Shown here one piece after another: positions 4,740 through 6,898 of a stretch of 6,898 bases of DNA (positions within the stretch are counted from its first letter, which is position 1; every line of letters starts with the position of its first letter). This stretch comes from an uncultured Flavobacteriales bacterium. Its GTDB lineage: Bacteria > Bacteroidota > Bacteroidia > Flavobacteriales > Crocinitomicaceae. The translations under genes were made by a program, and so were the position numbers. The notes beneath the pieces are model-generated. The model was not told the origin of the DNA, ran no database searches, and worked only from the letters and a program-made list of their open reading frames with translations. Location: assembly GCA_946479125.1 (NCBI GenBank), contig CAMLET010000175.1, positions 1 through 6,898 on the forward strand. The letters run 5' to 3'.

Positions 4740-6898
4740 ACATTTCACAGTTGTCTGGATTTTCCAAAGAGCATGCTAATGCTGCTGCTTGTTCTTCCAA
4801 TTCAGCTGCTGTTGGTTCAGAAGCTACTGCTTTGTCAACTGTAAACTTAATAGCATCAGTTGCAGCTTTAGTTCTTAGGTAGTACATACCTGTTTTCAAT
4901 CCTTTTTTCCAACCGTAGAAGTGCATTGATGTCAACTTACCAAAGTTTGCATTTTCCATGAAAATGTTCAATGATTGTGATTGACAAATGTATGCTCCAC
5001 GATCAGCAGCTTGCTCGATAATTGCTTTTTGAGAAATTTCCCAAGCTGTTTTGTATAGATCTTTAATGCGTTGAGGAATCTCGTTGATGTTTTGAACAGA
5101 TCCGTTTGACTGCATCAATTTCTGACGCATTTCATTACTCCACAAACCTTCTATCACCAAGTCTTTCAACAAGTGCTTATTCACAATAATGAATTCACCT
5201 GAAAGTACACGACGTGTGTAGATGTTTGAAGTATATGGTTCAAAACATTCGTTGTTTCCAAGGATTTGTGCTGTAGAAGCTGTTGGCATTGGAGCTACTA
5301 ACAATGAGTTACGTACACCATGCGTTTTTACTTCTTCTTTCAACACATCCCATTCCCAGCGAGAAGTTGGAGTTACACCCCACATATCGTATTGGAAAAT
5401 TCCTTTTGATACCGGAGAATCAGCGTATGTTTCGTAAGGTCCTTCCACTTTCGCCAAGTCCTTAGAAGCTGTCATAGATGCGTAGTAAATCGTTTCAAAT
5501 ACTTCGCGGTTCAATGCACGTGCCTCTTCAGATTCGAATGGGAAACCTAACATGATGAATGCATCAGCTAATCCTTGAACACCTAATCCAATTGGACGGT
5601 GACGCATATTAGAGTTACGAGCTTCTTCTACCGGATAGTAGTTTCCGTCAATAATTCTATTCAAGTTAATTGTTGCCTGGTAAGTTACCTCGAACAATTT
5701 ATTGTGATCAAATGTTCCTGCTTCAGTAATGAATTTAGGAAGCGCCAATGAAGCCAGGTTACAAACCGCGATCTCATCTGGTGCAGTGTATTCAATAATT
5801 TCTGTACACAAGTTAGATGACTTGATAACTCCAAGGTTTTGTTGATTAGACTTAGAGTTAGCCGCATCTTTGTACAACATGTATGGAGTTCCTGTCTCAA
5901 TTTGAGATTCCAATACTTTGAACCACAAATCTTGCGCTTTGATTGTCTTACGACCTTTTCCTTCTTTCTCGTATTTTGTATACAATGCTTCGAATTCAGC
6001 ACCGAAAGTGTCAGAAAGACCTGGACATTCGTGAGGACACATCAATGTCCAATCTCCGTTATCTTCAACACGCTGCATGAATAAATCCGGAATCCAAAGA
6101 GCATAGAACAAATCGCGAGCACGCATTTCTTCTTTACCCGTATTTTTCTTCAAGTCAAGGAAATCGAATACATCTGCATGCCAAGGCTCAATATACATTG
6201 CGAAAGAACCTTTACGTTTTCCTCCACCCTGATCAACGTAACGTGCAGTATCGTTGAATACACGCAACATTGGAACAATTCCATTTGACGTACCGTTTGT
6301 TCCTTTAATGTAAGAACCGGTAGCGCGAATATCGTGAAGAGCTAAACCAATACCTCCAGCTGACTGAGAAATCTGAGCACAAGACTTCAAAGTATCGTAA
6401 ATACCTTCAATACTATCTTCTTTCATTGTCAACAAGAAACAAGAAGACATTTGAGGTTTTGGAGTACCAGCGTTGAATAATGTAGGAGTTGCGTGAGTAA
6501 ACCAACCTTCCGACATTAAATTATATGTTTTAAGTGCCTGAGCAATATCAGCTTTGTGGATTCCCAAAGCAACACGCAACAACATGTGTTGAGGACGCTC
6601 AGCGATCTCTCCGTTCAAACGTAACAAGTAACTTCTTGTCAATGTTTTGAATCCGAAATAATCGTAACGAAAATCACGGTCGTAAATAATAGAAGAATCT
6701 AATACTTCTTTATTCTCCTGAATTACCTGGTAAACGTCGTCAGCAATTAACGAAGCGTTTTGACCAGTTTTAGGATCGATATAATTATGCAAATCATCCA
6801 TCACTTCAGAGAACGACTTCTTCGTCTCTTTATGAAGATTCGATACAGCGATGCGAGACGCCAACAACGCATAATCCGGATGCTCCATCGTTTTTGCC
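4729..6898 (-). CDS. nrdA: Ribonucleoside-diphosphate reductase alpha (large, catalytic) subunit, class I; 5' end beyond window
   Basis: This is the cytosolic catalytic subunit that reduces ribonucleoside diphosphates to deoxyribonucleotides, using a radical delivered by the small subunit (NrdB). The frame is open to the right edge: codons before the Met at 6888 read A-K-T, and that Met aligns with the interior 'TTEHPDYA' region of the family, so the ATP-cone and true start lie outside. Numbering from this Met, the 719 visible residues carry the active-site cysteine pair C150 (MSSC) and C376 (VCNLAS), the catalytic N359-L-C361-T-E363 motif, the [19 protein letters not shown] signature (533-551), the radical-relay tyrosines Y669-Y670, and the C-terminal redox pair C714-E-M-C717. 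E. coli NrdA has CxxxxC at its tail; CxxC with 'ACSLENPDN' before it resembles eukaryotic R1. All key residues are present, so the enzyme should be active. The stop codon lies inside an inverted repeat. nrdB and any NrdR boxes are not in the window. Confidence 0.97.
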   Translation of the reverse strand, partial: AKTMEHPDYALLASRIAVSNLHKETKKSFSEVMDDLHNYIDPKTGQNASLIADDVYQVIQENKEVLDSSIIYDRDFRYDYFGFKTLTRSYLLRLNGEIAERPQHMLLRVALGIHKADIAQALKTYNLMSEGWFTHATPTLFNAGTPKPQMSSCFLLTMKEDSIEGIYDTLKSCAQISQSAGGIGLALHDIRATGSYIKGTNGTSNGIVPMLRVFNDTARYVDQGGGKRKGSFAMYIEPWHADVFDFLDLKKNTGKEEMRARDLFYALWIPDLFMQRVEDNGDWTLMCPHECPGLSDTFGAEFEALYTKYEKEGKGRKTIKAQDLWFKVLESQIETGTPYMLYKDAANSKSNQQNLGVIKSSNLCTEIIEYTAPDEIAVCNLASLALPKFITEAGTFDHNKLFEVTYQATINLNRIIDGNYYPVEEARNSNMRHRPIGLGVQGLADAFIMLGFPFESEEARALNREVFETIYYASMTASKDLAKVEGPYETYADSPVSKGIFQYDMWGVTPTSRWEWDVLKEEVKTHGVRNSLLVAPMPTASTAQILGNNECFEPYTSNIYTRRVLSGEFIIVNKHLLKDLVIEGLWSNEMRQKLMQSNGSVQNINEIPQRIKDLYKTAWEISQKAIIEQAADRGAYICQSQSLNIFMENANFGKLTSMHFYGWKKGLKTGMYYLRTKAATDAIKFTVDKAVASEPTAAELEEQAAALACSLENPDNCEMCSG

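Noticed and set aside
5685..6002. Minus-strand frame of 105 residues inside nrdA, and similarly 3668-3982 inside the membrane-protein gene
   Set aside because: Both are out-of-frame shadows of well-supported genes on the same strand.
5222..6084. Plus-strand frames opposite nrdA (5222-5437, 5283-5465, 5839-6084)
   Set aside because: They are antisense to a fully conserved enzyme and show no domain features or promoter signal.
4729..6888. nrdA starting at the ATG at 6888 as a complete 719-residue protein
   Set aside because: The codons before it stay open to the window edge (A-K-T), and the Met aligns with the interior of the family, so it is not the true start.

Overview
The window looks like chromosomal DNA from a member of the Bacteroidota, most likely Flavobacteriales (a Fluviicola/Crocinitomicaceae-type genome is my best guess, from memory of protein style rather than a search). 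The reasons are an AT-rich composition, no clear Shine-Dalgarno sequences, a large secreted surface protein of a type I associate with Bacteroidota, a GT-C-like membrane protein with the 'DSEAYYAYLPA' style of this phylum, and an NrdA whose C-terminus is of the eukaryote-like CxxC type. All three genes lie on the minus strand, and no plus-strand gene is supported.

Layout from right to left, in the direction of transcription. (1) 6898-4729: the catalytic subunit of class I ribonucleotide reductase (nrdA). It is open at the right edge, so its N-terminal ATP-cone region is outside the window; the first visible Met is internal. (2) 4728-4372: a 357-bp gap with no gene but packed with inverted and direct repeats. 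It holds a cloverleaf-like four-way arrangement that overlaps the nrdA stop codon, two identical 20-bp hairpin repeats around a 14-bp palindrome, a diverged echo of the last codons of nrdA, a 28-bp perfect palindrome, and a 57-nt hairpin with a T-rich tail that is a good leftward terminator. (3) 4371-2641: a 576-residue polytopic membrane protein, probably a GT-C-fold glycosyltransferase-like protein with a soluble C-terminal domain. (4) 2563-1: at least 854 residues of a secreted, probably outer-membrane, protein of unknown function, continuing past the left edge. It follows the membrane protein after 77 bp and may be cotranscribed with it.

The genes have no obvious shared pathway. nrdA supplies deoxyribonucleotides and appears insulated from the two envelope genes by the terminator. 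The membrane protein and the surface protein may form a two-gene unit, but no functional link can be read from the sequence.

The most unusual part is 4542-4745. It is either a nest of mobile palindromic (REP/MITE-like) repeats that has invaded the 3' end of nrdA, or a structured 3' end of the nrdA mRNA. The duplicated tail of nrdA, which keeps the same peptide with synonymous changes, is the detail most worth following up.
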